Shown: positions 1-12,960, numbered from the stretch's first letter. The stretch is DNA of 64,000 nucleotides from Spinacia oleracea (GCF_020520425.1 NC_079487.1:108534141-108598140), one strand, 5' to 3'. The notes: generated by a model from the sequence alone, not told the origin. Numbers and translations: made by a program.

Positions 1-520
1 AATCGGAAATATTAAATATTGTTCGTATCGGAAATGAATTCCTTTACCGGGAATTTAATCGGAAGCGTATCGTACGAATAAGCATCGGACGAGGCCTGCC
101 GGACGAAGGCCCAGCACGAAGCCAGGCCATCGCCCAGCAAGCAAAGACGCGCGCCAACGCCCAGCCCAAGGCAGCGCCAGGCCCACCGCAAGGCAGGCCC
201 AGCGCGCCAAGGCAAGGCTGCCCAGCGTGGGCTGCGTGGGCCGAGCGCACGCGTGCGGGCGCCCTCGTGGCTCCGTGCATGTGTGTGTTTGTGTCCATGC
301 ACAATACCTAAATCTATTAGGATTTGGTGTATGATTAAATTCCTATTCCTATTAGGATTATTTAATTAAATAGAGTCCTTGTAGGATTCTAAGTTTATTT
401 TTTTTTATTATTTTTTTGGTAAGCAAGTATTTGTATATATTATGCACAACAATTACAGATTAGTAACAAGTGGAACAACCCTCCACTGAAACAAGAAAAC
501 AGGCAACAAGCCAAGCAAAA

Positions 521-3500
521 CTACCCTTCAGCAAGGGTGCAGAACCAACTACTATCCTTAGTGCTAAGAGCTTTAGGCAACACAGAATGTAACCTATTAC
601 ATGCACTACTCTTAATCATGCTACACACTTTATCAATGCAGCTAATCTGATTGTTCCACAAAGAATTGTTCCTTTCTTTCCATATATGGTAGACAGTACA
701 CCAGACAAAGGTATAATACACCCCTTTTCTGAACTTTGAGATGTTCCTCCTGTGAATCCATCTGATCAACTGAGGCAAACTGCAATTAGTGAGACTAATG
801 TGCAGAAAACTGGCAATATGAGACCAACACTGATAGCTAAAGTGACAGCCAAAGAACAGATGGTTATGGTTCTCAGTAGCAGCACCACACAGAATGCATA
901 AATCATCCATAGACAGCCCAAACTGTCTTAATCTGTCTTTAGTGTTCAATCTTTCTAAAACAGCTAGCCAGGTTATGAATCTATGTTTAGCTTGGCCTAA
1001 ACGATACCACACAGCACTAGCCCAGTAAACTTTTGCAGCATCAGGAAGAATTAACTTGCCATATGCTTTTTTGATTGAGTATTTGTGAATAGAACATAAC
1101 TGAGCCTCAGACAAATGAGCTTTCATCAAATCTCTAACATAACAGATAGATTTCCAGTACCAACTATCTGTGTTCTTGGGGGAATAATCTCACCACTGCT
1201 CCCCTTTGATGTATACAGAGAGAATCCACCTAACCCAGATATTATCCTTCTGAGTAGCAATCATCCACACATGTTTTCCCATAGCAGCTATGTTCCAAAG
1301 TTTTAAGTTAACAAGCCCCAATCCACCTTCATTCTTTGGTCTGCACAGCTGTTTCCAAGCTACCTTACCAGGGCTACTAGAATCAGCAGCACCCTTCCAA
1401 AGAAAACATCTACAAATGCTATTAACAGCTTTGAAGATACTCTTGGGAAGAATCATAATCTGAGCCCAATATGTTTGAATAGTCATCAAAACAGATTGCA
1501 CCAAGGTTAGCCTGCCAGCAAAAGACAGATTTTTAGAACTCCATGCTTTGATTTTGATACACATTTTTTCCACAATTTTTTCACAATCAGCAACACAAAT
1601 CTTCTTTGAACAGATTGGAATGCCTAGGTATCTAAAAGGAAAAGAACCCTTAGCAAATCCAGTCATGTCCAGAATTCTCTGCATTGTGGAATCACTCACA
1701 CCAGACCCATATACTGAAGTTTTAGAAGGGCTTGCTTTTAAACCAGTGGAGAGAGAAAATAGCTTAAAGCCTTGCATCACCATATGTACTGAGTTAAAAT
1801 CCCCCTTGCAACACAGAATGATATCATCTGCAAAACACAGGTGATTCAATTTTATCTCAGTACATCTGGGATGAAATTTGAACTCCTTCTTCTCACCAAC
1901 CAACACCAGAATTCTGGATAGATACTCAATACACAGAACAAAAAGTAAGGGAGAAAGAGGATCACCCTGTCTGAGCCCTCTTTTCCCTTCAAAGAAGTCA
2001 TGCAAAGAGCCATTAATGGATAGAGAGAATTCAAGAGACCTCACACACTGCATCACCAATTGAGTGAACTGAACAGGAAATTTAAGGGCAACCATCATTT
2101 CTTCAATGGAATCCCATTCAACAGAGTCATAGGCCTTCTGAAGATCAAGCTTAATCAAACACCCTGCAGAGTTGACTCTCCTTTCATACCCTTTCACTAA
2201 ATCTTGGCAAACCATGATGTTATGTGCAATAAATCTGCTATGCACAAAAGCACCTTGGTTTTGAGAGATCAGATTAGGCAAAACATTTCTCAACCTGTTG
2301 CATAACACTTTAGAGATGCATTTGTACAAAGTATTGCAGCAAGAAATAGGCCTGAACTCTTGAACACTCTCTGGACATTTCCCTTTAGGGATGAGGGTAA
2401 CACTTGTAGCATTAATCTCCTTCAGTAATTTCCCTGAGTTCAGAAAATCCAGAATAGCCTTGCTTACATCATCACCAATTTCCCCCCACATACCTTTAAA
2501 GAAAGCACTCCCAAACCCATCAGGACCAGGAGCCTTCACACCATCAATATCCCACATTGCTGCTTTAATTTCATCCTTGGTTAAGGTATGATTGAGCAAA
2601 CTAGCCATCTCATCAGACACCAATGACCCTTTGTTCACCACTGTTTGTTTAACTGAGGTTCTAGCATCCCCTTTTGTGCCCAAAAGCCATTTATAATATT
2701 CTAAAAATACATTAGGAACTTGATCAGGAGCAGAAGTCCAGTTACCATGCATGTCTTTAATAGAAAGAATTGTATTCTGCACTTGTCTTTGTCTAATAGA
2801 CCTATGAAACACAGCAGTGTTCTCATCACCCTCCTTTATCCACACTGACTTGGCCTTGTGAGAAAGAAAACTCAGCAAAGCTTTATGAGCGGCCAAATAC
2901 TCCTGTTGAGCTTGTTTTTCTTTATTAGCCATCTCAACATCAGCAGGGTTTTTGTGTAATTCATCTTGCAGCTCCTGCAATGCATGAGCTGTTTTAGTTT
3001 CCTTAGCCTCAATATCACCAATCCCCTCCTTATTCAACTTTTTCAAAGCAATTTTTACATTTTTCAGTTTCTGAACCACCTGATACATGGGTGTGCCAGT
3101 GACAGACATATTCCAGGCAGTCATCACAATGTCTTTGTATTGAGGAGCTTCTGGCCACATGGGAAAGAACTTGAAGGGCTTTTTCCCTGCTGCCAAATGA
3201 GGGTAAACAGAAACAATGCCAGGGCAATGGTCAAAGTAGCCCTCATTTTTAAAACATACCTCAGTATTTGGATATTGAGTGAGCCAAGCCTGATTTATCA
3301 AAACTCTATCCAGTTTAGAGAACACTCTCATACTACCTTGTTGTTTATTATTCCAGGTGAAAAAATTACCATTTAGTTTAGCATCCACCAAACCACAAGT
3401 ATTAACACAGGACTGAAAATCCTGAATTTCATGTAATCTAACTGCACTACCCACTCTCTCATCTGTGTTGAGAACACAGTTAAAGTCACCCATCAAGATC

Positions 3501-3900
3501 CAAGCATCATTAACTGAACCAGCAATAGAGCAAAGATCTTTCCAAAGAGCAACTATATCTTGTTGAGAATTATGAGCATATATAAAGGAACATTCAAACT
3601 GACTCCCATTTTTTGGTTTAATGGCACACTGAATTAGGTGACTGGAACTGAAATAGGGGTTCACCTGAAATTCAGATGGATTCCAAGCAAGAATAATCCT
3701 ACCACCAGGGTGACACATGTTATTGGAGGTGAAAGACCAACCAGCAAACAAATTAAGGTACAAAGCCCCCGGATTGTGAGCTTTGACCTTTGTTTCAAAA
3801 AGGTTTTTACATCTTTTTGTTTGGTGCCCCTATTCACCCCCCTGACATTCCAGAATACCATTCTATCCATTAGAATCAGGAGGGATTCCACCTCCATCAT
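521..3900 (-). pseudogene. LINE ORF2 (endonuclease-reverse transcriptase), broken
   Basis: ORF2 nicks the target and copies LINE RNA by target-primed reverse transcription. The N-terminus at about 3858 shows the endonuclease motif VFWNVRG. A frameshift near 3763-3800 separates it from the main frame, which runs from 3763 and contains the endonuclease motifs ILMGDFNCVL and SKLDRVLIN. The reverse transcriptase follows with KAPGPDGF, KLDLQKAYDSVEW, LRQGDPLSPLLFVL and the catalytic FADD. An in-frame TGA at 1190-1192 interrupts the frame, which then continues to 521 as the zinc-binding RVT domain (LCILCGAATENHNHLFFGC). At least one frameshift and one nonsense codon make it inactive. Confidence 0.85.
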
Positions 3901-4078
3901 CTAACACCAATGTATCACCTAAACTGTCATCACCAATTTGGCATCCAGTGCCCTGGAAAATCTGAAAAGAGTTAGCAACAATCACTGGACTATGCCTCTC
4001 TTGCCTTACATGAGCAGTTTTGCTGGCTGTTACAAACCCATCACTCTCACTAGTGCTAACAACCATGTTGGCAACAGG

Positions 4079-5086
4079 TTAGTTTTGGACTGTTTGGACT
4101 GTCTTATCCACCCAAGTTTTCTTCCCTTTTTTCTTCCTACAGTCACTAGCAAGGTGACCCAGGAGTTTACAGTGTTCACAAACAATAGGTTTCCATTCAT
4201 AACCCACATTGATTGTTCTCAGAATACCATGTTCATCATGAAACTTAACACACTCAGGTAAATTCTGAGATAAAGCAACCTCAATCTGAACTCTAGCAAA
4301 CTGCAATTTGTCCCTATTGATTGTTGCTTTATCAGCTTGAATGAAGTCCCCAATAGAACTAACTATCTTACCCAAGCTCCTGTTCCCCCAAAATTTTAGG
4401 TCAAGATGTTTCAGATGCACCCAAATAGGTACCACCTTGACTTCATCCTTGAAATCCACAATATCTTTGTGCCAAGGTTTACAGATTACTGGTTTTTTTG
4501 TCAAAAGAGGGCTTAATAGCAGCTAAGATTTTGTCCCGATTCTCCATAGTGAGTAACCTAACCAGAAACACACCATGTTCAATCAGCACAACCTTATCCA
4601 CCCCTAAATCTTTCCAGATTCTTCTGCAGAAACCCTCAAACACAGAGAGAGGTGGATTTGCACCCAAGACATCACAAATTACAGCAGAATTCCAGTAATC
4701 TACTTCATCCTGAATATCATCTAGTTCTATACTCACAACATTATCAGTTTCATCAATTTTGTCATCGCAAATAGGATTGAAAGTGGGAATGGGGGATACC
4801 TGACTCTGTTTTCCTGAATTCATCACTGACAGCCACGACGAGAAAGTACGGTGAGATTCCGATCGTGATTTCAGTTCATTGAGGGAGGTTCGATGTGATA
4901 TACCACATTCTCATCCACCAAAGTATTCGCATCATCAGTTGATTGAGTTCCATCATCATCCGAATCAATCTCCAATGCCTTTACCCCAAGAATCTCATCC
5001 ATTGATTTCGTCTTCTTTGCTTGTGAATCCGAGACTGGTCCAGAAGGTTTCTTGCCGTTCTTCCGAGCTTTTGATTTGCCAGCCAT
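4079..5086 (-). pseudogene. LINE ORF1 (DUF4283/zinc-knuckle nucleic-acid-binding protein), frameshifted
   Basis: ORF1 of plant L1 elements encodes an RNA-binding, gag-like chaperone of the retrotransposition particle. A start at 5086 gives a basic N-terminus (MAGKSKARK...). The middle part (4826-4479) has a DUF4283-like stretch with FEGFCRRIWKDLGVDKV. The last part (4504-4079) continues it in a different frame with WVHLKHLDLKFWG and a CCHC knuckle, CEHCKLLGHLASDC (CX2CX4HX4C). The reading frame shifts near 4490 and again between about 4830 and 4870, so no intact protein is made. It precedes ORF2 in the usual LINE order. Confidence 0.75.
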
Positions 5087-5541
5087 GGCGCCGGCGCATG
5101 ATAAGGAAGAGGGTCTTATCCGCATGATAAGGATTCCAATTCCCTTTCCAAACCTCTATAAATAAGGGCCTAGGGTCATAATTTATGCACATGGGATTGA
5201 AGTATTCTAAGGGTAAGTTTTGAAAGAAAAATAAGCCAAACACTTGCAAACACTTAACCGAATTTCCTAATAACCTTAAGGGCGATTCTAGTTGGTCTAA
5301 CTTGAGGCGGATCCGGACGTACTGTGGACTATCTACGGAGGGACGACATTTGGAGTCCTAAAGACTTGTTCTTGTTCGGTTCGGGCGCAGCTAGGGAGGG
5401 CACGCTACAAAGTGTATGCTCCTAAATTATGCTAAATGATTATGTGTAAATAATATGTTTCCTGGCATTAAGGTTTTTCCACATGATTTATGTTTTGTCA
5501 TATGTATCATAACCTATCAATTGTCGACGTCACACCGGCGA

Positions 5542-6350
5542 TACCAAGAAGCGACACCGATGGCTACCTGCTTTGATGTTGCTGAGCTAAGCATGAGGGT
5601 TAGGGTCGCAAATTTTATACTCTTCGAATATGATTTAACTTTTGAAATCGTATGCGCCGTGTGTTTTATTAGCACGAGTTAATAATCGTGTGTCATTGAT
5701 GTTGTGATATATAATCTATGCAGACGTTACAAGCCTCGTTGGTTGCTCGTATTCATTATCGTCGTGCGCTAGACGAGGCACTGAAAGCTGGGAAGTTGGT
5801 CAACGAGGCGGAAAAGGCAGCCACCTTGTGGGAGCTGAAGTATAAGGTTGTTAACAAGAAGGAGACCGATCTGGCAGCGAGCGTGAAGGGTAAGGACGAC
5901 CAGATGAAGGCCATGAAGAAAGAAGTTGAAGAAGAAAGGGGTAATCTGGCACTCCAAGCGACAAAAATGGCGGGGTCGAATGACTTGTATGAGGCATGTC
6001 AGGAAGAGGTGAAGGATTGCGAGGCTGTTTTTGTCATGAGGAAGTAAGGCTCCGCTAATGTGGCAGTACCTAAATGGCGAGGCGAGTCTTTGGGATGCTC
6101 AGGGGAAGTGGATACTTACATTTCCTGTGGTGGCGACATAGCGAATTTGGTGTCGGCTCAGTTGACGACGAAAGAGGATACCGTCGACACTCCTGGCAAT
6201 GGGAACAATATTATTGCCGTCGCTGAAGGAGGTGATGACAACGTTGCTGCTCCCGCTACTCAGGAAGGAGAAGAATAGGGAAGAGCCGCCCGTCGTTGCT
6301 GACGTGCCCTAAGATCAGGAAGTGGAGGATGCCTTGGCCTCTCAAGACTG
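5542..6350 (+). pseudogene. Antisense ORF remnant of the Tat element (coiled-coil protein)
   Basis: A plus-strand coding remnant lies opposite to the Gypsy genes and downstream of integrase. It opens with ATGGCTACCTG at 5560. A probable intron (GTTAGGG donor near 5600, TATGCAG acceptor ending 5720) leads to an exon at 5721-6047. That exon encodes a charged, heptad-rich helix with LWELKYKVVNKKETDLAASVK and VEEERGNLALQA, ending MRK then stop. The 6060-6278 frame is acidic and rich in Thr/Ala and may be a frameshifted continuation. Tat-type elements are known to carry such antisense genes. The function of these proteins is not established. A captured host gene fragment is the alternative. Confidence 0.55.
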
Positions 6351-7036
6351 ATTTGTAATAGATGTAGTGTTTCTTACATTTAGTTGACTTATGTTTTATT
6401 TGGGTTTTTGGACGTTTTTACTCAACGTCGATGGCAACGACGACGCGTTTGAATACTTACCTTTTGGTGTGGTTTTGCCGCGTAGACTGGCGACAATTTG
6501 GATTAAATTCGCGGCCTAAGGGGTCGCGTATCTTGGTGTTTACACGAATGCGTGTTTGATTTTTATTTACTTGGTTTACCTGTGTTTGGCTGGAACGGTG
6601 TGTTTTGGTTAGAAAAACGTTGTTGGGATTTCTATTTCTAGTGCGTTGTCGTTGTTGTACGCAGTGTATATAGATGTCACCTGTGAGGTACTCGGGGAAC
6701 GTAGTTTGTGCACATATATAGTACCTGCATTGTTTAGTAGTCGCGCTTAGTGATGACCCGTCGTCGTCGGGATCCAATAAGTTTAAGGGTCATGACCATG
6801 TAGATGCGTCGTCACTTGGTGTAGTCGTCGCCTGTTGATGACCATGCATTTTGTCGAGCGCTAAACCTGCGAGACGAACATGGGTCACTAGGAGAATAGG
6901 TCGTTGGGGGTGCCAATGGCCCTCCAATGCCTAAGTCAGTAATGGTCGTAAATAAAATGAAAGCGATAATATATGTAAATGAAGGGAAAATGAAATAAAA
7001 AGCGATAAAACTGATAAAATTGTGAACGACGATGGT
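6351..7036 (-). other. Gypsy 3' untranslated region
   Basis: About 690 bp lie between the integrase stop (7037) and the antisense ORF remnant. The stretch has no recognisable domain in any frame. It is rich in CGACG motifs like the rest of the Gypsy element, so it belongs to it. Confidence 0.5.
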
Positions 7037-7393
7037 TCAAAAATGGTAAAGTTTAAGGCAGGTGGCGTTCCCTCTTCGAGGGACCAACTTTCCGTCCTTA
7101 ATGAAAAGTCTATACGTCCCTTTTCCAATTATCTTATCGATCAAGTACTGTCCTTCCCAAGCTGGTGCCAGTTTACGTGCATCTAATTCCCTTGTGCTTT
7201 GAAACACTTTGCGCAGCACCCATTTTCCCTCCTTAAAGATCTTTTCTTTGATGTTCTTGTTGAAACACTTTGCGACGACCTGCTGCTGGAACGCCATCCT
7301 TATCAGTGATGCTTCTCTAAGTTCCACGTCATTCGGTTATGGTGTCATCAACCCGTATCTCGCACTGGGCAGTTTCACTTTCGGAGGCAGTAC
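7037..7393 (-). pseudogene. Gypsy integrase C-terminal fragment
   Basis: This is the C-terminal end of the Tat-type integrase. It reads, from the Copia junction at 7393, PPKVKLPSARYGL, then ELREASLIRMAFQQ, then KEGKWVLRKVFQ, APAWEGQYLIDKIIGKGTYRL and KLVPRRGNATCLKLYHF followed by a stop. The WEGPY/GTYRL pattern is the usual tail of these polyproteins. The upstream half is at 17610 and beyond, ending in YGCEVVL, so the Copia insertion split one codon region. Confidence 0.8.
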
Positions 7394-8766
7394 TGTTAGG
7401 TTATGATACATATGACAAAACATAAATCATGCGGAAAAACCATAAAGCCAGGAAGCATATTATTTACACATAATCATTTAGCATAGTTTAGATGCATACA
7501 CTTTGTAGAGTGCCCCCCCTAGCTGCGCCCGAACCGAACAAGAACAAGTCTTTAGGACTCCAAGTGTCATCCCTCCGTAGATAGTCCAAAGCACGTTCGG
7601 ATCCGCCTTAAGCTTGACCAACTAGAATCGCCCTTCAGGTAGTATAGATTTCGGCTAAATAGGGGCAAGAGAGTGACTGATTTTTCTTGAAAATCTTACC
7701 TTTGAATACTTCAATTGTGTCTATAAATTATGACCCTAGGCACCTATTTATAGAGGTATGGAAAAAGAATTATAATCCTACTAGGATTTGGATTTATTAA
7801 TTAGACTCCAACTTGAACTCTAAATAATAAATTTAATATATTAGGATTAGGATTTAATCAATACACGAATTCCGATAGGATTAGGATTCGTTACGAACAT
7901 GAGCAACGTATGGCCACGAGCATCGCACCACCCTTGCAGGCCTTGCGGCCCACACGAGCAGCCGCTGCTCGCAGCCCAACAGCACGCTTAGCGTGCGCGC
8001 GCCAAGGCCTTGCTGGGCCTGGAGAGGCTGTGGCAGCTCCATGCTGGGCGCTCGGCTTGCTGGGCGCGGGCCTGGCTTCGTGCTGGGCCTTCGTCTAGCA
8101 AGCCTCGTCCGATGCTAATTCGTACGATGCGCTTCCGATTAAATTCCCGGTTCCGCAATTCATTTCCGATACGAACAGTATTTAATATTTCCGAATCCGG
8201 AATTAATTTCCGTTTCGAACAAATATTTAATATTTCCGTTTTCGGAATTATTTTCCGATTCCGATAATATTTCCGATTCTGACAATATTTCCGTTTCCGG
8301 CAATATTTCCGATTCCGGTAATATTTCCATTTCCAATAATATTTTCCGATACGTACCATGTTTCCGTTTCCGGCAACATCTACGACTTGGATAATATTTA
8401 TATTTCCGATACGATCCATATTTCCGTTTCCGGCAATATCATCGTTTCCGGAGTATTCATTTCTTGCTTGTGACGATCTCAGCTCCCACTGAAACCAAGA
8501 TCCGTCGATTCCGAATATCCATAGATGGAGTATTTAATGCCATTAAATACTTGATCCGTTTACGTACTATTTGTGTGACCCTACGGGTTCAGTCAAGAGT
8601 AAGATGTGGATTAATATCATTAATTCCACTTGAACTGAAGCGGCCTCTAGCTAGGCATTCAGCTCACTTGATCTCACTGAATTATTAACTTGTTAATTAA
8701 TACTGAACCGCATTTATTAGACTTAATATTATATGCATACTTGGACCAAGGGCATTATTTCCTTCA
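7394..8766 (-). repeat. 3' LTR of the Copia element
   Basis: This 1373-bp LTR begins TGTTAGGTTATG on the plus strand and ends TTTCCTTCA. It differs from its partner at 16220-17609 by an 18-bp-scale gap in the GC-rich block (near 8025) and scattered substitutions. It contains a run of CGGAAATATT-like units at about 8150-8460. Confidence 0.93.
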
Positions 8767-8777
8767 GTCTCCCACTT
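8767..8777 (-). other. Polypurine tract of the Copia element
   Basis: Read on the minus strand the bases next to the 3' LTR are AAGTGGGAGAC, immediately before TGAAGG. This position and composition fit the plus-strand primer of LTR retrotransposons. Confidence 0.6.
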
Positions 8778-10690
8778 GTCCTTAGGGACAAGTGTGCATT
8801 TCCTAATTCCTTTGTCGCTCGATGCTTGCTCATGAACATAAGGTAACAGTTGTCATCCTTATTATGTCCAGAGGTGTTTCTCGGTTTCAGAGTTCAACTG
8901 ATCAAATAAAGAGATAATCATAGCCTATGATTCATCCGAGCACGGCCATGCATTTTACAGTTTCTAGCTCTCCGAGTGGCCTTGTACAACTTTTAAGCAT
9001 CTCATCCCGATTTATGGGAGGACAATCCCAATCTTGCGATCTTGAGATTAGACTTCGTTTGATAGGTGATTACCTGAGCGTTGCCTTTATAGCCTCCTTT
9101 TACGGTGCGACGGTTGGTCAACGTCAAAGCAACCAGTTCTCAAACAAGTAATCTCAAATCACTCAGGTATTGAGGATTTAGTGTCTAATAATTTTAATGA
9201 AATTTACTTATGACAGATTTTCATCTCTTACAGTAAAGTTTCATAGGTCTGTCCGATACTAGTCTTCCCAAAGTAAGTATCTATGCAAATGATTACGACA
9301 TTGCCATGTCCACATAGTTCAAGAAACAGAACTACTAGTCATCTTGCATTCTAGTCGTCTAACGTTTTCTATGTGTCCATCTTTATAGAAAACTCCGACC
9401 AGGGACCATTTTCAACTTTTGACATTCAAGTTCACTTGATAGACATTTCTTATTCATAAGACTGGTCCTGACAGTCTATCTTGAATATATCGTCAAATTT
9501 GAAGGGACTCATCATTTAATACTAAACCAAGATTAAAAGGAATATGAAAATACATTTCATATATGATAAATGTTCAACCCCAATGTTTTACAACCATGGG
9601 CCTCAAACCCATCTTTAAAACAGTTCATGGAATTCAAAGCTATGCTTGATTTCCAGTGCTACAATGTGAGTGTTGCTTCTCACTTGTTGCATAGGTTTAG
9701 TTATCATGCTATTCCAATATTAATATCCTTTTCATCGAATGTTCTTCGAGATATGATGATAAGATCCTTTTGAGTTTGTTTATTATGTGATCTAGTCTTT
9801 CTTACTTTGATAGTGGTTTTACGCATTTTGCAATTAAGAACCATCAAGTTAGCAGACGTTTTTCTTGCTTCAAGAGTGGTTCTACGCATTTTTCAATGAA
9901 GAACCATCAAGCCAGCAGATAGGTGATCTACCCAAGTTCAGTGAAGAACTTTAAACAACCCTGTTTTATTGCTTCTTAGGAAATAATTACTTTTACTTCA
10001 ACTGTATAGTTTGCTAGTGATGCTTTGTTTGGATTTTCCTATCCAAGTAGTTCATAGATATGTGGAAGACTCTCCAACTATATCTTAGAACATAGAAATT
10101 ATTATTTTAATTTCCCACGCAACAACTCATGGTCTTCAATCCATGTTGCCATTTCAAAACACGATGCTCTTTAGCTCGTCTTTGTCAATGGTTAACTCCA
10201 AAGGAACCTTGCTTGATCCTTTGCTAGTGTTTATGCGTGTAGCATCAATATTTAGCATATCTTTATTTCCTTGAATCAAGAACTATTCCTATGTACCTTT
10301 TCAAGTACCATAAGTTTTTCTTGATCTCAATCTACTTAATCTTTACTTAGATCAATAGAGATTGGTATATGTTCGTCATGCCTAAAGTCATACGATACGT
10401 TTTTGGCGATCCTTATATTATATTATACATGATAAATTCTTTTGCAGAATAATTCCCAATTGAATTCTATTCATGTAACTTTAGCTCATTCTAGTTTCGG
10501 TAGATACTAAATCCAGCTAAATTCTTTGACATATAATATAGGTTAAGAATCTTACTTAGATCCTTTGATGTTTAACTTAGTAAATGCTTATACATAGTTC
10601 AAACATCTTTTACTTAGATTTATTCATATGGGTCGAATATCTCAAATGGAGTCTTTCGTGTTTAATTTAGTAAATGCCATTACTTAATCC
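8778..10690 (-). other. Copia 3' internal region, noncoding
   Basis: This AT-rich region lies between the decayed reverse transcriptase and the 3' LTR. Short frames such as the lysine/arginine-rich one at 9704-9889 lack any domain and come from imperfectly repeated text (9825-9925). It probably includes the decayed RNase H end and 3' UTR of the element. Confidence 0.45.
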
Positions 10691-10699
10691 AAAACAATA

Positions 10700-12960
10700 T
10701 CATAAGATCTTTGTAAATAGATCTTAATACCCAGTATGTACTAAGTTTCGCCTTGGTCCATCATTGATGAATAATTTCAAATCTAAGTCATTAGCATTTG
10801 AATGTTATTACACAATAGAGAGATATGTGTGTGATACACATAGGACCAATTAAGTTTTATGTACTCCCACTAAACTTCTTATACATCTATAAGAGTCATG
10901 TACATTTTATGAAACAAAAATACTTATTAGCTTCACTAAAATACATTTGTAATTCCCAATTGCTTGCTTAAATCTGTACTTAGATTTCATAAGCTTGCTT
11001 TCCTTTTCAAGCATTTATTTGGATCCACAAGTCTTATGACATACCATGTACATTGTTTATTCCAACATTTGATTGAGGAATACGTTTTGTCATCCAATTT
11101 CCATAAGTACCAATATGCAATCATTGCTTGAATTATAGACTTTAAGCATTACGATTATGCATGAGGTTTCAACACAATCCATGCCATGAATGTGCTTGTA
11201 ACCTTTAGCAACTAATCTATCTTTGTGTTGTGAACACATTTCCATGTTTGATGGTTTTTATCCTTAAAACAAACTTGCAACCAATAGGTGTGAAACTATT
11301 CTTGCAAATCAACAAAATTTCAATTTTGTCATCAAAACATTGAGTATGTTTTATGGCCTCTAACCATTTAAAACATTTGAGTCTATATATGGCCTCTAAC
11401 CATTTTTAGGGAATCTGGGTTTCGTCATAGCTTTCTTACAGGTCACAAACTCATTAATCTACATGATAATAGTTTGACTGTAAGTTATAGGTTTCTTCAC
11501 TATCTAATAGAAGAATCGCATAGTTTCAGTGACTTGAACTCTATGCCTACTTGGGTATAGAACATCAAACAATAGAATATCAATAGCCACTTGAAAGTCC
11601 TTTGAATATTCTGTTCTCCTTGAAGCACTTGTAAAGTCTTCTAAGAGATGTCTATTTTTTAAAGCCACTTCTAAAAGTCCTTAAAGAATAAGCTCGGATT
11701 TTCTGAATCACTTCGAAAAGCCTCCGGAATGTCCGTTTATGTTTGTTGTTCGCCTCGAAGACTTTCGAGGTCTATTTTCTCCCACTTGTCATTTTGGAAA
11801 CGAATCTCCAAAAGGACATTATTTCGAGCAAACAAACATTATGTTCTCAAACATTCGTGGTAAAAACAATACCTTTGTGTCTCATTTGAATAAATCACAA
11901 TGAAACATATATCTAGAGATGGGCCTTAGTTTGTTGAATAACAAACACTAAGCTCCCACTGAGTTTAGCAACTCTTTAGATATATAATTATGAAAAGATA
12001 TTCTGAAATTACTTTTCAATAGCTTTGACGAATTTGGTTTAGTTTGGTGGTAGTTGAGCATTTTGTTTAGAAATTATAGGAAAAATCTTTATGATTCATC
12101 ATTGATCGAATCAAGTACTAATTGACTTCGATCATTCCAACTTAGATATGCCATATCTTATGGAGCTAGATCGTGAAATTACAACACACAATCATTGATG
12201 ATCATTTTTTGTCTTAAGCAATCATTAACATGATCTATCCTAGACCTTTATGATTTCTTACCAAGTGGGATTTATACTTCTGAATCTTTGAACTAGCCAA
12301 ACAGATTCAAACTTATATCACATTGAGTAAATAAACCTATATTCACTCAAATCTGTGTGAAATAATAAAGTCATAAAACCTTTCTTTAGCTTTGAACTCT
12401 ATTGTCTAGGCGTTCTAACAATAGTTCATATCTTTTGTTACTTTCAACAAGTAAGACTAGTCGTCTTAAATTGATCTAGAAATCAATGAACTTTCAAAAG
12501 TCCATCAAAATAGAGCTTTTGAATGTTAACTTGTTGATATGGTCTAAGCAACAATGCCAAAGATTAGTGGAACTCAAATCAAGGGGTTGATTTGAACCTA
12601 GTAAAGTTTTAGTTAAAGAGTTGTTTGTTTTAAACAAGCATATTGACTCAACCCGTAATTGACCATTTCATTCAAATAAACAAACAAACATTGTTTTTTT
12701 TGAAAACAGAAATTTAGGTATGCTGATTATGTGTTTGAAAACAGAAATTTAGGTATGCTGATTATGGAACAAAATAGCCATTAAGTTCCAGCCTTTGAAA
12801 GGACTTAAAACAAACTAGATGACCCTACAACTAATGTAGCATTGCCATGGTTCATTTCCCCCTTGTAGGCCATTAGTGTAGCCTAGCTTCCATTGTTTGA
12901 GTTATTACCGAAGTAAGAACCTCAAGCGGTATATGATACCAAGGAAGTTTGATTGCTAGG
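10700..12960 (-). pseudogene. Decayed Copia pol (protease to reverse transcriptase)
   Basis: Alignment by eye to the open Copia frame at 55866-57901 and to general Copia motifs shows a decayed polyprotein on the minus strand. Positions about 12780-12900 correspond to the VDLRVGNGA region after protease. Positions 11400-11340 carry two copies of the AATGGTTAGAGGCCAT string. Positions 11290-11100 read CKFVLRIKT, then GNVFTTQR, a stop, then in another frame LVAKGYK and HGMD, the conserved reverse transcriptase start. The catalytic YVDD region, near 10830-10860, no longer encodes two aspartates. Stops and frameshifts are frequent throughout. Confidence 0.65.

Larger units (their letters stand above)
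391..5121 (-). mobile_element. L1-type LINE inserted in a Copia LTR
   Basis: This is a near full-length non-LTR retrotransposon on the minus strand with ORF1 (DUF4283 plus zinc knuckle) and ORF2 (endonuclease, reverse transcriptase, zinc-binding C-terminus). The 3' A-rich tail appears as T-runs at about 391-418. The element interrupts a Copia LTR, whose sequence resumes at about 5125. Clear target duplications were not identified, but the 12-mer GCATGATAAGGA occurs at 5096-5107 and again at 5122-5133 around the 5' junction. Both ORFs are broken, so the copy is probably dead. Confidence 0.85.
1..5519 (+). mobile_element. Copia LTR (partial), split by a LINE
   Basis: Positions 1-390 and about 5122-5519 are two halves of one long terminal repeat. 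They match the complete plus-strand LTR at 51650-53082: the CGGAAATATT-rich block, the GC-rich block, then after the LINE the CCAATTCCCTTTCC segment, the GCGGATCCGGACGT block and the terminal ATAACCTA. The LTR begins left of the window. Its end reads CCTATCA instead of CCTAACA. No primer-binding site follows 5519, so this is a 3' LTR or a solo LTR, not a 5' LTR. It sits in the antisense-ORF region of the Gypsy element. Confidence 0.8.
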
